Assembly: GCA_001792895.1 (NCBI GenBank) | Contig: MARA01000006.1 | Span: 682,001 to 746,000, forward strand | Origin: Lentinus brumalis | Taxonomy: Eukaryota > Basidiomycota > Agaricomycetes > Polyporales > Polyporaceae | Direction: 5' to 3' | Length of the DNA stretch: 64,000 nucleotides | Shown here: positions 10,641 through 22,466 of the stretch, piece after piece | Layout: every line of letters starts with the position of its first letter | Position numbering within the stretch: position 1 is the stretch's first letter | Notes under the pieces: model-generated | Seen by the model: the letters and a program-made list of their open reading frames with translations, nothing else | The model's database searches: none | Told to the model about the DNA's origin: nothing | Position numbers and translations under genes: made by a program

Positions 10641-13600
10641 ATGTCTGGTCGTTTCGAAGCTCACTCCACAGCCGCTCTGTTTAACCAGTACGGAGTGTTC
10701 AACTCCATCATATACAGAGCTGTTACCCTGATCGTCTGCGACAGGATCGTCCTACGCCAGCGCGTCACTGTTCGCACGAATATGTTCGAGATTACTCGAG
10801 CGCCGACCGCAGTGTATCATCAGTACGATGGTATGTGCACACAGTGATTGAGCATCTTAGAGCAACCCAGTAGCTTGGATTTCTTTTTCAGTCGGTATGT
10901 TGCCCCTTGTGTCGTTACCACGATAGTGTCCTCACCACTGGGATGTAGTGATCAACCCTCCGCGCATTACAAGCGCGCGAAACTACGAAATTATAGACTG
11001 TATGCAGAGCAGTTACCCTGCCGAGTTCGGTTCGCGTCCCCTCTACGATGGGAGAGCACTGCTCTATAGCCAGCGCGACATCACAACCCGAACGGTGAGC
11101 TCCAGTCGATTCGTTACCGTGCATGACCATGCAAATTGTGCCATCTGTCATTTAGTTCCCTGTCTCCATGCGCCGCGACAGAGCGCAGCCCACGCACGAA
11201 GTCACCATAACCAAGAGGGCTGTGATTGACTCTAGGTGGGTCCTGGGAACACCTAATTCGAATTTCTCCATCAATAGCGGTCTCTCTTGGCAGCCATGTG
11301 CGACTGCTTATTGAAGAAGGAGACGCAGGCGATAAAGACGACGCGAACTATGTGGTCCTGCAGTTGTGCCAGCTCATGGTCCGCCAAGCACCCAACTTCC
11401 GTCACCGATTCCCAGCACACTCAAGATCATTCTACGTTGCGAACACGGCAGTGGACATTGACATGGGTCTCCAAATTTGGAAAGGGTTCTTCCAGTACGT
11501 TGTTGACACCATGCACATCATCTTGCCCACATCTTGGTTTCCAGGAGCGTCCGGCCGACTCTGGGCCGCCTGCTGCTCAATGTCGACCATACCGCTGCCC
11601 CCGTGTAAGCGATAAGTGATTTCCTGCGCTGGCTTACTGACGCTGTACGACGCTATGGCAGCTACGCATCAGGATCTTTATTGCGAACAATGTTACAGTT
11701 CTTGAGGTTGAAGGACGCCCGGGATCTGCAGAATATTTCACGGCCGGAGTACCTGCGCTTGCGCTCTCATCTCAAGGGAGTGGTAGTCAGGGTGACGGTC
11801 TCTCCCAACGTGCGTCCTAAGCCCATCGCCGACCTCGTCGAGGAGGCCGGAAGGCAAGAGTTCGACAACAAAGAGGGCATGCGCGTGACGGTGTCGGTGC
11901 GTCTCGGAGTCGCCGGGTGCGCATTTGAACTAATGCTCGCAAAAGCAACACTTTGCAAGCAAGTATGATGTTAACGGGATTGTGCGGTTTCCACGCGCTA
12001 TTGGCGTGCGGGTCGGGAAGTCCGCGATCGTACCTGCCGAGTTCTGCGAGATAATCCCTGGCCAGCTCTTCAGGAAGAAGCTGCCTCCTGAACTGCAGAA
12101 TGACCTGTTGAAAGCGGCGACTGCACGTCCGGAGAAGCGGCAGGCTACCATACAACACGCGATTGATCTTGATGTAGGGTATTCCTCATTGAGTTGCTGG
12201 AATGCTGACTCAAGAGCATGGCCAGACGTTCAACTGGAACACTTCAGACTTCATCAAGGATGCCGGCATGAGTATCAATCCTCGCATGCTCGAAGTCACC
12301 GGCGACATCCTAAAGGCACCTAAGATTGTCTACGGGAACGGCGAAGCGGTGAGCAGCTGTTCCCACTGGGAATTGTCGTCAAACTGTGCCGCTAAGATAA
12401 AAACTGGCAGAATGTCAAGGATGGGACGTGGAACGTGGTAGGTAGGACGTTCTATCTTCCCGCTCAAGGCGGTCTGCAGGCGTGGGCGGTGGCCGTCTTC
12501 GATTCTCGAGTTCAGCATGGTACAGTTTCTCGTTTCGTGAGTCAGTTAGTCAAGAACCTCCGGGATCGCGGTAAGCCTACCCTCTGATTGTTTACGACGG
12601 GAAGTCGCTGACGACGCGGTGTACAGGCATGGGTACGTGTGCATTCGCGCTGCGACGCCCACGATGGCTTGACTGTTTCATTTAGTTGTCCGGGATGACC
12701 CTCCGATACTTTTCGGAAACGCGATGAATCCTGTGCTCGTGAGTGAGTACAGTGTCTTGCTCTCAATCACTCTGACATGGGCCTCTACGACGTACAGACT
12801 CTAAATAACGCTCGCGCGGCCGCTCAAGAATTTGGCCGAGTACACCAGCCAGATATGATCCTCGTGATCTTGCCTGCTAATGCTGAAGAATGCCGGAATA
12901 CCGTCAAAGTGTGGGGTGACTGGGGCGATTTGCCAGCACGTCCGGCTATGCCGGTGCTTTGTGTGGTATGTACTGACTTGTATTGTGGGCAGTTGGAATC
13001 AGTGCGAGCTGACGAGCCATTTTGGTCCGCAGCGTTCCGGGAAGTGGGATCGTGCTAATGATCAATATTGTAACAACCTCGCCCTGAAGTATGTCGCATG
13101 TCGACGCCGGACACCAGAATACTCACAAGCATCATCTAGAATCAATCCTCGCCTTGGGGGGATCAACTGCATCATCAAATCCGAGGCCACTGAATTCTTG
13201 CAGACGGCCATGGTACTCGGTGTGGCAGGACATAATTTATGACGCGACCTGACACTTGATTTAACAAGCAACTTCTGCAGGCGCGGATGTTGGACATCCG
13301 GGCGCAGGGGTGCACCACCTGCCCTCGATTACTGGGCTTGTTGCATCCGTAGACCCGACCATCACTAGGTATACTTCGTTTTCGTACCTCCAGGAACCCC
13401 GCCTGGAGCTCATCCAAGATCTAGAGGACATGATGGTGGTGAGCAATCGTCATTTTGTCGAACATACGTCCGTCCTGAGGATTTTGCAGCGTTCCCTCAG
13501 GGACTACCAAGGGTTTAGACAGAGGCATGGCGATCGTAACCCGCCACAACACGTCGTCTTCTTCAGAGATGGCGTGAGTGAGGGTGAGTATCGGCACATC

Positions 13601-14541
13601 CAGGAAGTTGAGATACCCAAGATCAAGAGTGAGTGCAACCCTGTCAATGGCCACTCGTACCTTTCATCCTCAGCGTCGATCAGGTGCATTCGCAAAAATG
13701 GGCCTACAGGGCGCCATAGCTCCGAAGTTGCTGTTCATTGTCGTTAGGAAGAGGTATGCACCGTGATAAGAATTGCTCGTGCGGCCCGCAAACTCACCCG
13801 CTCCCCGCCAGACATCATGTACGCTTCTTCCCTGACAAGTACGTGTCCCATTCGATGTAGCACTGCCTACCCTACCCTCACAACTTAATTGAACAGACAG
13901 GATGCAGATAAGTCGGGCAACTGCCCGGCAGGCTTCATACTATTCGATGGACTCAAGCATCCTGAATACGTGGACTACTACCTCCAGTCGCAAGCTGGTT
14001 TGCTGGGCAGTAAGTGCAATTATGTTCGGTGCGATGCACTCACGCGACTCACCATGTACAAGCGAGCCGACCTGCACACTATGTTGTGTTGGAAAACGAG
14101 GCGGAGCTCTCCTTGCCGACGTCAGTAACTCTCTACTATGCCTTGATCCTAATATGTCGCGCGTTGACACGAAATCCTCACATAGGATTGGCCAAGTGGC
14201 GTACCATTTGTGCTACCAGTATGCCCGCGCGACGCGTGCGGTGTCCATACCGGCCCCCGTATACTGTGCGTCGATCCCTTACTCTCCAGATCGTCTCTGC
14301 ATGCTGACCGGACTTGCCACTCTTCCAGACGCCGATGTACGCTCTTTTCCACGCATGTCTCACGGTGTATGTTACTAACAATCTGAACTAGCTCATGTGC
14401 CGGCGATTGACTGTTACTGTACAATCATGCGGCGGGAGCGACGCAGCAAGCACGGTCAGCGGCGAGCCTGTCCTCGACCTTGATAGGATGCGGGCCAACC
14501 ATAGGCAATCGGGCCTCAACAAGCGGATGCATTGGCTTTAA
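10641..14541 (+). CDS. Argonaute (first paralog)
   Basis: Argonaute binds small RNAs and cuts or silences matching transcripts. Domains in order: an N region (VTVRTNMFEITRAPTAVYHQYD), L1 (LCQLMVRQAPNFRHRF), PAZ (RFPRAIGVRVGKSAIVPAEF, CEIIPGQLF), MID (QYCNNLALKINPRLGG) and PIWI. All four slicer residues are present: Asp in GADVGHPG, Glu in PRLELIQDL, Asp in FFRDGVSEGE and Asp in VYYAD. The last Asp is encoded by an 8-nt exon (14329-14336). The C-terminus ends LNKRMHWL at 14541. Two tiny exons are needed (10892-10894 and 14329-14336). A second Argonaute lies 4 kb away in opposite orientation, with two F-box genes between. The chosen start at 10641 is the first ATG of the open first exon; an extra upstream exon is possible. 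Confidence 0.93.
10892..10894 (+). other. probable 3-nt micro-exon in first Argonaute
   Basis: TCG lies between a strong acceptor (TTTTTCAG) and a donor (GTATGT). Using it gives QYDV-V-INP, the spacing expected for the Argonaute N-domain motif YDVxIxP. Skipping it keeps the frame but drops one residue and leaves one 118-nt intron instead of two of 61 and 54 nt. The second Argonaute has a 3-nt exon at the same place. Confidence 0.65.
14329..14336 (+). other. 8-nt micro-exon with catalytic Asp, first Argonaute
   Basis: ACGCCGAT between CTTCCAG and GTACGC completes a Tyr codon and encodes Ala-Asp, the last catalytic residue of the PIWI domain. The next exon starts at 14392 after a TACTAAC branch site and reads LMCRRLTVTV. 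Confidence 0.85.
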
Positions 14542-14742
14542 CAAATTCATACAGACTTTCGACCGACAGATATCCTTGATCTTAACTTTCCAGATAACAC
14601 ACTCTATCATACATAGTCATACAGGACCTCAACGCTTCACTGTGCGATATAAGCAGGAGAAAGTAAGGTGAGCAATCAGCACAGGAGGATCATCCACGGG
14701 ACCAGCCCGTAAGTGGAAAAGGAAGAGCGGGAGGCCTAAGCG

Positions 14743-15918
14743 TCAGCCTTGGGAGTGCTCACGAAACGTCAATTCCAGCAGCTTGCGCTGGTCAAGGACG
14801 TTAAGCTTCTCCTTGAAATAGCGCTCGATCTTCCATCTGAGCCCGTCGCCACCGGCTATACGAGCGGAAACCTGGCGGAGCGACGGAAACCGCCCCATGG
14901 ACAAAATCTGCCCGACATGCTCCCAGTCGAGCGCATCGAGGTCAGCGGGTGACCCAAGGCGCGACATCCTGGCTGTGAAACCGACCTGCTGGAGCTGCTT
15001 GCATTGGCCCGGAAGGCCCTCGAGCAGCATGGGGATGTATGAGAGGTAGGTGCGTGTGTAGAATGATAGATGTGCGAATGGAGTCAGGGGTAGTAGCCTG
15101 AAATCGATGTCGAGCGAGCGCAGGTTGACGCACTTGTCCAACTTCGGTGGGGTTGAGCCTAAAACACCCATGGCGAACGTCGCATATGAACCAAAGTCGA
15201 CATCCAGCTTGTGCAGACCTGGGCCCGCGTCCTGCAGATACTGCCTGAATACGCTCATGTCTTCGCCGTCCAGCGAGACCTTGAGGACAGACAGGTTCCC
15301 GCAGGGGAGAGGACGAGTGCCCGGCTCGGACCGGTCGAGGGGCACAGCCGGGTCGCCGGTCAAAGAAAGCGACTGGACGTCGGGCATAGAGAACCCAGGA
15401 ATATGTGGGGGTGCGTTGTTGACCTCCTCCTTCGAACGAAGCCACGATTGATCGATCTCGAAGGTCTTGAGACTCGGCAGCAGCTCCGGGAGCGCGAGAC
15501 ACCGCTTCGGATCCGCCATGTAGCAGTCGCGGAAGACCAATTCTTGGATAGACGACCTGCTCGTGGAGAGCGCCGCGAGCACCCATGGGTTCGGCAGCTC
15601 CATGCCCACGACACGCAACACCTCGATGCGCGTAGGGAGGAGCTCGCGCGGAGGGAGTGGGGTGCCTGAGAGGCCGTCAAGAGTGAGCTTCCGAATGTGG
15701 CTTACGAGCTCGGGCCGCTTGCGGATGGTGTTGCAGAACATCGTGAGGTTCTGTGGGTTGATGCGGATGGACTTGTATAAGATCGGCTGGGCGTGCTGGA
15801 GCCAGAGCTTCGATGTGAGGCAGCAGGAGTGCAGCGCCTGGCTGTCGCCGCGCAGGAATTCGAGTATCTCCACGCCGAGCTCCACCGGCAGGTCTGAGAA
15901 GGACAGAGGAGCGTGCAT
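14743..15918 (-). CDS. F-box protein, copy 1
   Basis: A single-exon protein of 391 residues. An F-box-like motif begins at about residue 7 (FSDLPVELGVEILEFLRG) and continues CCLTSKLWLQHAQPILYKS, the usual basidiomycete form. The rest is a leucine-rich helical/strand repeat region without clear consensus (HIRKLTLDGL, LRSLDIDFRLLPL). F-box proteins link target proteins to SCF ubiquitin ligases through Skp1. The target is unknown. It is a neighbour and clear paralog of the next gene: both share RGD.(A)LH.CC.T.KLWL.HAQ and a C-terminal LDW(E).(V/I)GQ(I/L)L block, so they arose by tandem duplication. The copies sit between two convergent Argonaute genes. Confidence 0.85.
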   Translation of the reverse strand: MHAPLSFSDLPVELGVEILEFLRGDSQALHSCCLTSKLWLQHAQPILYKSIRINPQNLTMFCNTIRKRPELVSHIRKLTLDGLSGTPLPPRELLPTRIEVLRVVGMELPNPWVLAALSTSRSSIQELVFRDCYMADPKRCLALPELLPSLKTFEIDQSWLRSKEEVNNAPPHIPGFSMPDVQSLSLTGDPAVPLDRSEPGTRPLPCGNLSVLKVSLDGEDMSVFRQYLQDAGPGLHKLDVDFGSYATFAMGVLGSTPPKLDKCVNLRSLDIDFRLLPLTPFAHLSFYTRTYLSYIPMLLEGLPGQCKQLQQVGFTARMSRLGSPADLDALDWEHVGQILSMGRFPSLRQVSARIAGGDGLRWKIERYFKEKLNVLDQRKLLELTFREHSQG

Positions 15919-16214
15919 TGTCGAGTAGGGGGTGGTTCGTACTTAAGCACCAGGATTGACGTCGCTGATATACTGTTAGCCCACGTGTATTTAATATCTC
16001 TCGGCGCACCAATATTCATTGTTCCCTTTTGTCTCACCGGAGCCTCCGACAACGTGCGAGAAGGGTAAAGAGCTCCCCGGAACCTGCGAGAAGTTTCCGG
16101 GCTGAGCCAGTCAAAGACAGTTGCTACAATTAGGTGACGCTGCGGACTGCGAATAAGTAGAGTACAGTAGGACAAGGCGAAGCGATAGGAAACGTTCAGG
16201 ACGACCGAAGGATC

Positions 16215-17497
16215 TCAGCGCACGAGGCACTGGAGTTCCGTCCTATGATCGTGCACGATACGTAGAATGCCTCGCGCACAAATCTCGGACAATCTCTCCT
16301 CTATGAATGGAGTGGCCCGGTGGCGTATGGCATGGCCCCCGATGAGATGGACTACAATCCTGCGAACCATCGCGAAACGCTCCTCAGCCAGGAGCTGTCC
16401 GATGCCCTCCCAGTCGAGGGCATTGAGGTCTTGTTGGGCAGCGCGCGATGCCTTCGCAACGAACATAACGCGCCGAAGCTTGAGAGCGGAGAGGGTACTC
16501 AGCAGAAGCGGGACGTAGTAGAGGTGGTTCGTTCCCTGGGACGGCGGGACGAGTCTGAACTCGAGCGCAAAGAGCAGCAGGTTCGTGCAACATCCCAAAG
16601 ATAGGGGGAACTGCTGCGGGACCATACCTGGTGGTATTCAGTAAGACACAGATCACACCCCAAGCGCGATGTTAGTGACTCACCTAAGGGCACCAAAGGG
16701 CCATCCGACTTGATACCGAGGTTCAATTCGCGCAAGTTCGGTCCTGCGACGGCGAGGAAGCAATCGAACATGAACAAGTGACCGATGCCGAGGTGAATTT
16801 TGAGGATTGACAGGTTCTTGTAGCTGCCAGGCTGGGCGAGAAGTGCGCCAACCACCGCTAGTGACGCTAAGTCGTACGACTCACCACCGACGACGGAGAG
16901 GGAGTCCAGATCGGGCGGGCCCACTGCGTGGATGCCCCGATTGTCGGTTATCCTCAACCTCCCGCGCTCGATATCGACGTTCTTGAGATTGGGCATCTCG
17001 CTCAAGAACGCGAGGAAGCTCTCCGTATCTTCGGCGCGGCAGTCGCGAAGGCTCAGTAGCCGTACGGAGTGCTTGCTCGTGGAGAGGGCGGCGGTGGTCC
17101 ACGGGTTGGACATGTCCATTGCGACCAGACGCAGCAGCTGTACGCCACTCAGGCGGAGAGTAGGCGGGGGATGGAGTGTCAGGTCGATGTCATACAAGGT
17201 AAGTTCTCGGATGTTGGACGCTAGCTCCGGACGCTTTGTCATTGTCCAGCGGAATGCACCACTGTTCTTGCTGTTGACTTGGGCCGACTCGTACAGGGTC
17301 CGTTGAGCGTGAGGGAGCCACAGCTTGCACGTAATGCAACATACGTGAAGAGCCGCACGGTCGCCGCGTAATTGGTCAAGTATCGAAAAGTGAAGTTCCA
17401 GAGGGAGATCGTGGATCGTGACGGAGGGCATTTCGACGGCGGTGGCTCCAGAGCACTTGGTGGTTGGTGGGTGTGGGGTATGTAGTGACAGGGTCAT
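16215..17497 (-). CDS. F-box protein, copy 2
   Basis: Paralog of the adjacent F-box gene. It opens either at 17497 or at an internal Met at 17431 (MPSVTIHDLPLELHFSIL), which places the F-box directly at the N-terminus as in copy 1. Exon 1 runs 16684-17497 and exon 2 16215-16627; the 56-nt intron joins PLG to MVPQQF in frame. The F-box is followed by leucine-rich segments (NIRELTLYDIDL, SYKNLSILKIHLGIG) and the shared block ALDWEGIGQLLAEERF. An SCF substrate receptor role is inferred from the family; no target is evident. Sequence divergence from copy 1 is large outside these blocks, so the duplication is not recent. Confidence 0.83.
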
Positions 17498-18659
17498 CGT
17501 ACCGCAAACGTCTGGTCGGAGATTAATATATTCAGGTTGCCTTCACAAACGAATCGCCTTTGAAGTGCCCAGACAAAGAAGTACGCGAAATGAGGCAACG
17601 CACCGCGCCGTAGCGTTGTCAATCAGGACCGTATAAAACCTAGCATTCCCCCCAGACGCAGGCGACTGCAATTGTCCCGGATCAACGATAAGAAAACCTA
17701 GCCACCGGCCTACACATGAACGCACATATGATGAGAGCTGGACACGTATGATCTGGGTACTCAGAGACATGCTCACCAGCTTCATCGTAAACCAAGCCGC
17801 TCGTCCTTCGTCATCGCCTCCCTCTTTCTTTTCTGTTCCTCGACGTGGTGGTATGGCTGCGCAGGAGTGTCGGCGGCAGTCGCCTGAGCTGGAGTGAGGG
17901 GTACGCCCTGCTGCGCAGCAAGTTTCTCGGCCTTCTGGCGCATGAGCGCGGTCCGGACTCCGTCATCTGGATGAGCGTTGGTGGTCTCCGAATCATGTCA
18001 AGAGTGTCGCTCGATGTAGTGCAAAGCTTGTAGTATGCCGAACGGTGCTGTGTTGTGGTTAGAAGGAGCCACGCAGACGCTCGCAGATGCCGCCTATCCG
18101 AGTCCGGCGGTAGTAAGTACTGGCAGCTGAGAGCTCAGGCTACTGGCAGGCACAACCCCGCCCCGACCACCGCAGCAATCACCGACCAGAATCGACCATC
18201 GTTGTCTTGCCTGGGTCTGTAACAGTGCAGTGGATAAAATCGACCCAGCTCCTGCCCGAGCTGAAATTGTGCTGCTTCGTGTGGCGAATTAAGTAAATAA
18301 CGGATGACCACCGCTTGGCAAGGCCCAGGGCGTGGTGCTCTACCGTAACGCCAGGCTGCTGTAACGCATGCAGCAAATTTAAGATGTAGATACCTTGTTA
18401 GCCGACTTGTCGTATCGTGGGCTGCCTAGGGGAGACAATTGTTAGCCATGTGCTTTGCTGCTAACGGTCGTTACATAGTGCGTCCTATACAGTCATCTCC
18501 TTACAATACATTCCACGCTTGTCCAGCAAGGCCGTCATATCAGACGCACGGTAGACGTGCATCGGGTATCGGTGAGTAGGTGAAGGTATGTGAGCCTGAG
18601 CGTTCCGGATCCGTTCCTGAAAGTCCCTTTGTCCCCCGTCGCCCGCTCTGTCGGCGGAT
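17498..18659. other. intergenic between F-box copy 2 and second Argonaute
   Basis: About 1.2 kb without a recognised gene. It contains the promoter of the F-box gene and the 3' flank of the Argonaute. The open frames show no motif and no convincing splicing. Confidence 0.5.
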
Positions 18660-21600
18660 CTACAGGAAATATTTTCGCTTCCTCAGTCCGGACTGCTCGA
18701 ACTTGCGCTTCCACTCCTCGAGGTCGAAGGCGGGCTCGCCACCGCTCAAACTGGACGCGGTGTCGCTCAAGGACCCTCCGTCCTTGCAGTGGTACTCCAG
18801 CCGCTGGCAGATCTTCTGTGGACGACAATCAGTGGTCAGTACCCGGGAACTCCGATCAAGTGTCTACACGTACGTCAGCGTCTGCCGTGTCGGTCAGCAT
18901 GAGGCTCCAAGCATGTATCAGCATAGAGAAAGGCACTCACAATACACGGGAGCAGGGATAGAAACGGATCGCGTTGCCGACGCGTATATGTGGCAGAGAT
19001 GGTACGAGATCTGGTAGATCCTGACGTTCATGCGTCTCAGCATTTGGAGGCAGATCGCGGAACGGGTGCGGGGAACTTACTGTTCCATGCTGAACTTGGG
19101 CCCGTTCTCTAGGACGGTGTAATGTCCAGGTCTGCTCGCTGAGAGCAGCGTCACGGACGGAACATGCGAGAAAGCACGACCAACGTACTGCCTAGCAAGC
19201 CGGAGTGCGATAGCAGGTAGAACTCGGTGTAGTTGGGGCTCGTTATTTGGTTGTCGACCACGAGGCCCGCGGGGCAGTTGTGAGATCTAGCATCTCCTTC
19301 TCCGACCCTGCCGGTCATCAGTCTACACACTGTGCGTGAGTATACAAGCTGACACGCACGTCTTGGGGAAGAAACGGGCATGGTGCCTAGAGCAGATCAG
19401 GTACTGAATTGCGAGCGCGAGGTGATTTAGAGCCATACCTCTTGCCCACTATGACGAAGAGCAGCTTCGGCTGGGTTCTCTGGTCTACCCAGCCCCTGCG
19501 AACGAAGGCACCTGGCATCATAGCAGCTCTCAACTTCCGAATGTGAGTTTCCGATACAGAGAAACACGGACTCTTGATCTTTCTTATCTCTTCCTCGGCA
19601 TGTCTGAATTCTCCCTCGCTCACACCGTCCCTGAAGAATATGACGTTGGCAGGCGGAGCCTGATTCCCGCGGTACTCGCTGTAGTCACTGAGAGCGTCCT
19701 GCGCCGCGTTCAACAACCTCATACAGACGATATGGGAATCACTCACAAACATCATCTCTTCCAGGTCTTGTATCATCTCCACGCGTGGTTGCTGCACGCG
19801 GGCGGAGGAGGTAAAATGTACGATGTTGGGGTCCACGGAAGCGACCAGTCCGGTCATCGACGGCCTATGGAAGACTCCTGACCCGGGGTGTCCGACATCC
19901 GCACCTGGCGCGACTATCAGTGACTTCCTCGGTATATCATGCTCGATAGCAAACTCGCCGACGACCATGGACTGCGCCAGGATGGGGCTGATTGGAGACT
20001 CGATAATGGAGTTCACACCACCTAGCCGCTCATTGATTCTGCAAAGTAGTGAGACGTCGTCTAGAGACCCTGGTCGTGTAAAGTGCTCACTTGAGGGCTA
20101 GATTGTTACAATATTGGTCATTGAATTTCTCCCACTTCCCACCGCGCTACAACATACCGTGAGGTTACACGTGTACTCGCACAGAGATGAGCGGAGACGA
20201 CAGACTCACGACACATTGCGTCGGGACACTGCGCTTTATGTCGCCCCAGTACTTCACTTCTCGCTTGATGTCCGCCGCGAACTCCGGCAGGATGACAAGC
20301 ATGAATTGTGGGCGATGAGTGTGATGTCTGGCCATGATCTTCTTGGCAAACTCAAAGAGGTTCTGTCAACGCAGTCAGCGGGAACACGGAGCGATACCAG
20401 TGTCAGTAACCCACGGAATCCACAGTCACCGGGTTCGCGTTGATTTCCTGGATCTCAGGCTGAGGTGTGGGCACAGCTAGACCAGCAGTGAGTCACATGC
20501 GAAGTGGGGGCCCAAGGTGAACGGAGATGGCCAGCATACGCACTAATTCCTGCAACACGACCCGTTCGTCAGCGGTCGGGCCAAGGCGAGGGGATCTAGA
20601 TGTCATACCGAGCTTTCTGAAGTTATCCACCAGCTTTGTGATGAAGCTCTCCACTCTTCGACGGTCGACTCGTCCGAAACAGGCCACTCCCCAGGTCAAG
20701 ATCGGCGAGCAGGGCACGAAGAACTCCTTCTGCAGGAGGTTCCAAGAGCCAGCGGGCGCACGCCTGAACACCTGGGACGGCAAGAGTCAGTCATGTTCTG
20801 GACACACGTATGTATATATTCCGCTTGCCTCCTTGGCATTATTGCGGTAGACGACTGCGGGAGGTGGTATGATCTGACCCGTGACCGTCAAGACATTCGA
20901 ACCGACCGTCATCCCAGCGTCAAGGATGTAGTCCGAGTCCCCATAGTTGAACGTCTACGAGGTCGTAGCGCCGTCAGCACATCTGTGAGAGCGATGCTCA
21001 TGCAAGAGACCCCACTCCTTCCGCAATCGCCTTCTGTATGTCGTAGAGGCGTTCCTCGGGCCTTTGAGTGGCATGTTTGATGAATTTGTTCTGCACCGCA
21101 GGGTCCAATCTTCTCTTGTACACTTGCCCGGGCTCAACAATGCAGCACTCGGCCGGTATGATGGCGCTTCTTCCAATCAGTACGCCTACTACTCGCGGGT
21201 GCACAATGCGGAGGTTGGAATATCTGCTCTCGAAATGTTGCTGCAGGAACGACCAGCGTCAGAGCGAGGTCCAATAGACAGCACGGAGTGGCTTTACCTG
21301 GACAGTCACGCGCTCGCCGTCCTTGTCGAACTCCTGCAGTCCCGCCTGAAGGACAAGGTCCTTGATGGGTTTGGCTGGCATGGTCGCGGAGACGCGGACC
21401 TTGATGAGCACACCCTTGAGGTGTCTGCGAAGCCTTGCGAACTGGTCGTGCGACAAGTTCTCCAACTGCCGATTGTTTATGAAACCCAGGAAGTCTTTCA
21501 TGAGTTCAATCAAAGGTCCGGGAGTGTACCTGTGGAGATGGTTAGTCGGAACGACGAAACTCACGGATATGGTGCTTCACATACACAGGAACGCTCGAAC

Positions 21601-22466
21601 GATCGACATTTATGATCATACGACCTAGTGCCGGACGCACGCTCCTTGAGTAGAATTATCAGCATTCGACAATACGGAAGAAAGGCGTTACGGAGACGCA
21701 CTGGAAGTATGCGCGCCATATGGAGAGACCCTTGCCAAGGTCCCGCGATCCGCTCTGGACGGCAAACCTGCGAGCGTGAGGCAGGAACCCGTGTCGCAAG
21801 TTCGGTGCTTGCCGAACCATCAGCTGCAGGAGATTGAGGGGCATCACAGCGGGGTTAGGTCGCTCGTTTGGGCCCCACCTCTCTAAGAGAGTGCGCAGGA
21901 CGCTATCAGTCCACGACGAGTAAGCGAACGCTATCCGTTGCACGCCACGACACCGTACCTGAGGTCAATAGTTGCGACCCTTGTAATGCTCACGCTGTGG
22001 GACGGGCGGTTTGTCCTGCGATTCATGCACACGTCAATCTGGTATTCGCAGTAGGATGAGATTACAGAGGCAAGAGGCAGTGCGACGACGGTACATACCG
22101 TTTGGCCTTCGATGTAACGCGTGGAGTAGAGAAGACTCCCGCCATCGTACAATGGCCGCGGTCCAAATAGCGCAGCGTTGTCCTCCTGCAGGCGTGCGAC
22201 AATTTGGTAGTTGCGGCCCTTGGTCAGTACGCCCGAGTTGTCTCCTAGTGGCTTTATCTCTGTGAAGAACATATGACTACTAGCGAAATATACAGTCTGG
22301 AGGTGGTACATGCCAACTGTATAAGAGCATGTCAACAACGGAGTCCTCGAGATAAAAGTAACTACGCACTGGCGTATTGGTGAAATTCCGCCGTCGGCAG
22401 CGACGTTATTTCAAGGAAATTAGTGTACACCTCGATTGGGCGAGCACCTGGAACTACGTGGGACAT
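18660..22466 (-). CDS. Argonaute (second paralog)
   Basis: Second Argonaute, on the opposite strand to the first. The start is placed at 22466, giving MSHVVPGARPIEVYTNFLEI. It shows L1 (LLQLMVRQAPNLRHGF), PAZ (GVLIGRSAIIPAECCIVEPG), MID and PIWI. The catalytic set is Asp in GADVGHPG, Glu in PRVEMIQDL, Asp in FFRDGVSEGE and Asp in the 8-nt exon (18874-18881) reading YYAD. The C-terminus ends SGLRKRKYFL before TAG at 18660. Its PIWI region is clearly similar to the first copy (for example SITGLVASVDP against SMTGLVASVDP). A 3-nt exon (22314-22316) is followed by an intron that starts with GC rather than GT; reading through it would stay in frame and add 18 residues, so two protein forms are possible. 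Confidence 0.92.
18874..18881 (-). other. 8-nt micro-exon with catalytic Asp, second Argonaute
   Basis: ACGCTGAC between CGGCAG and GTACGTG completes a Tyr codon and encodes Ala-Asp of the YYAD motif. Position, length and phase match the 8-nt exon of the first Argonaute. The following exon reads KICQRLEYHCKDGG. Confidence 0.85.
22314..22316 (-). other. probable 3-nt micro-exon in second Argonaute
   Basis: TTG lies between acceptor CTTATACAG and a GC donor (GCATGT). The flanking introns are 53 and 54 nt. Splicing gives QYA-I-E-IKP, matching the YDVxIxP spacing. The 54-nt downstream intron is open in frame, so its retention is an alternative. Confidence 0.55.
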
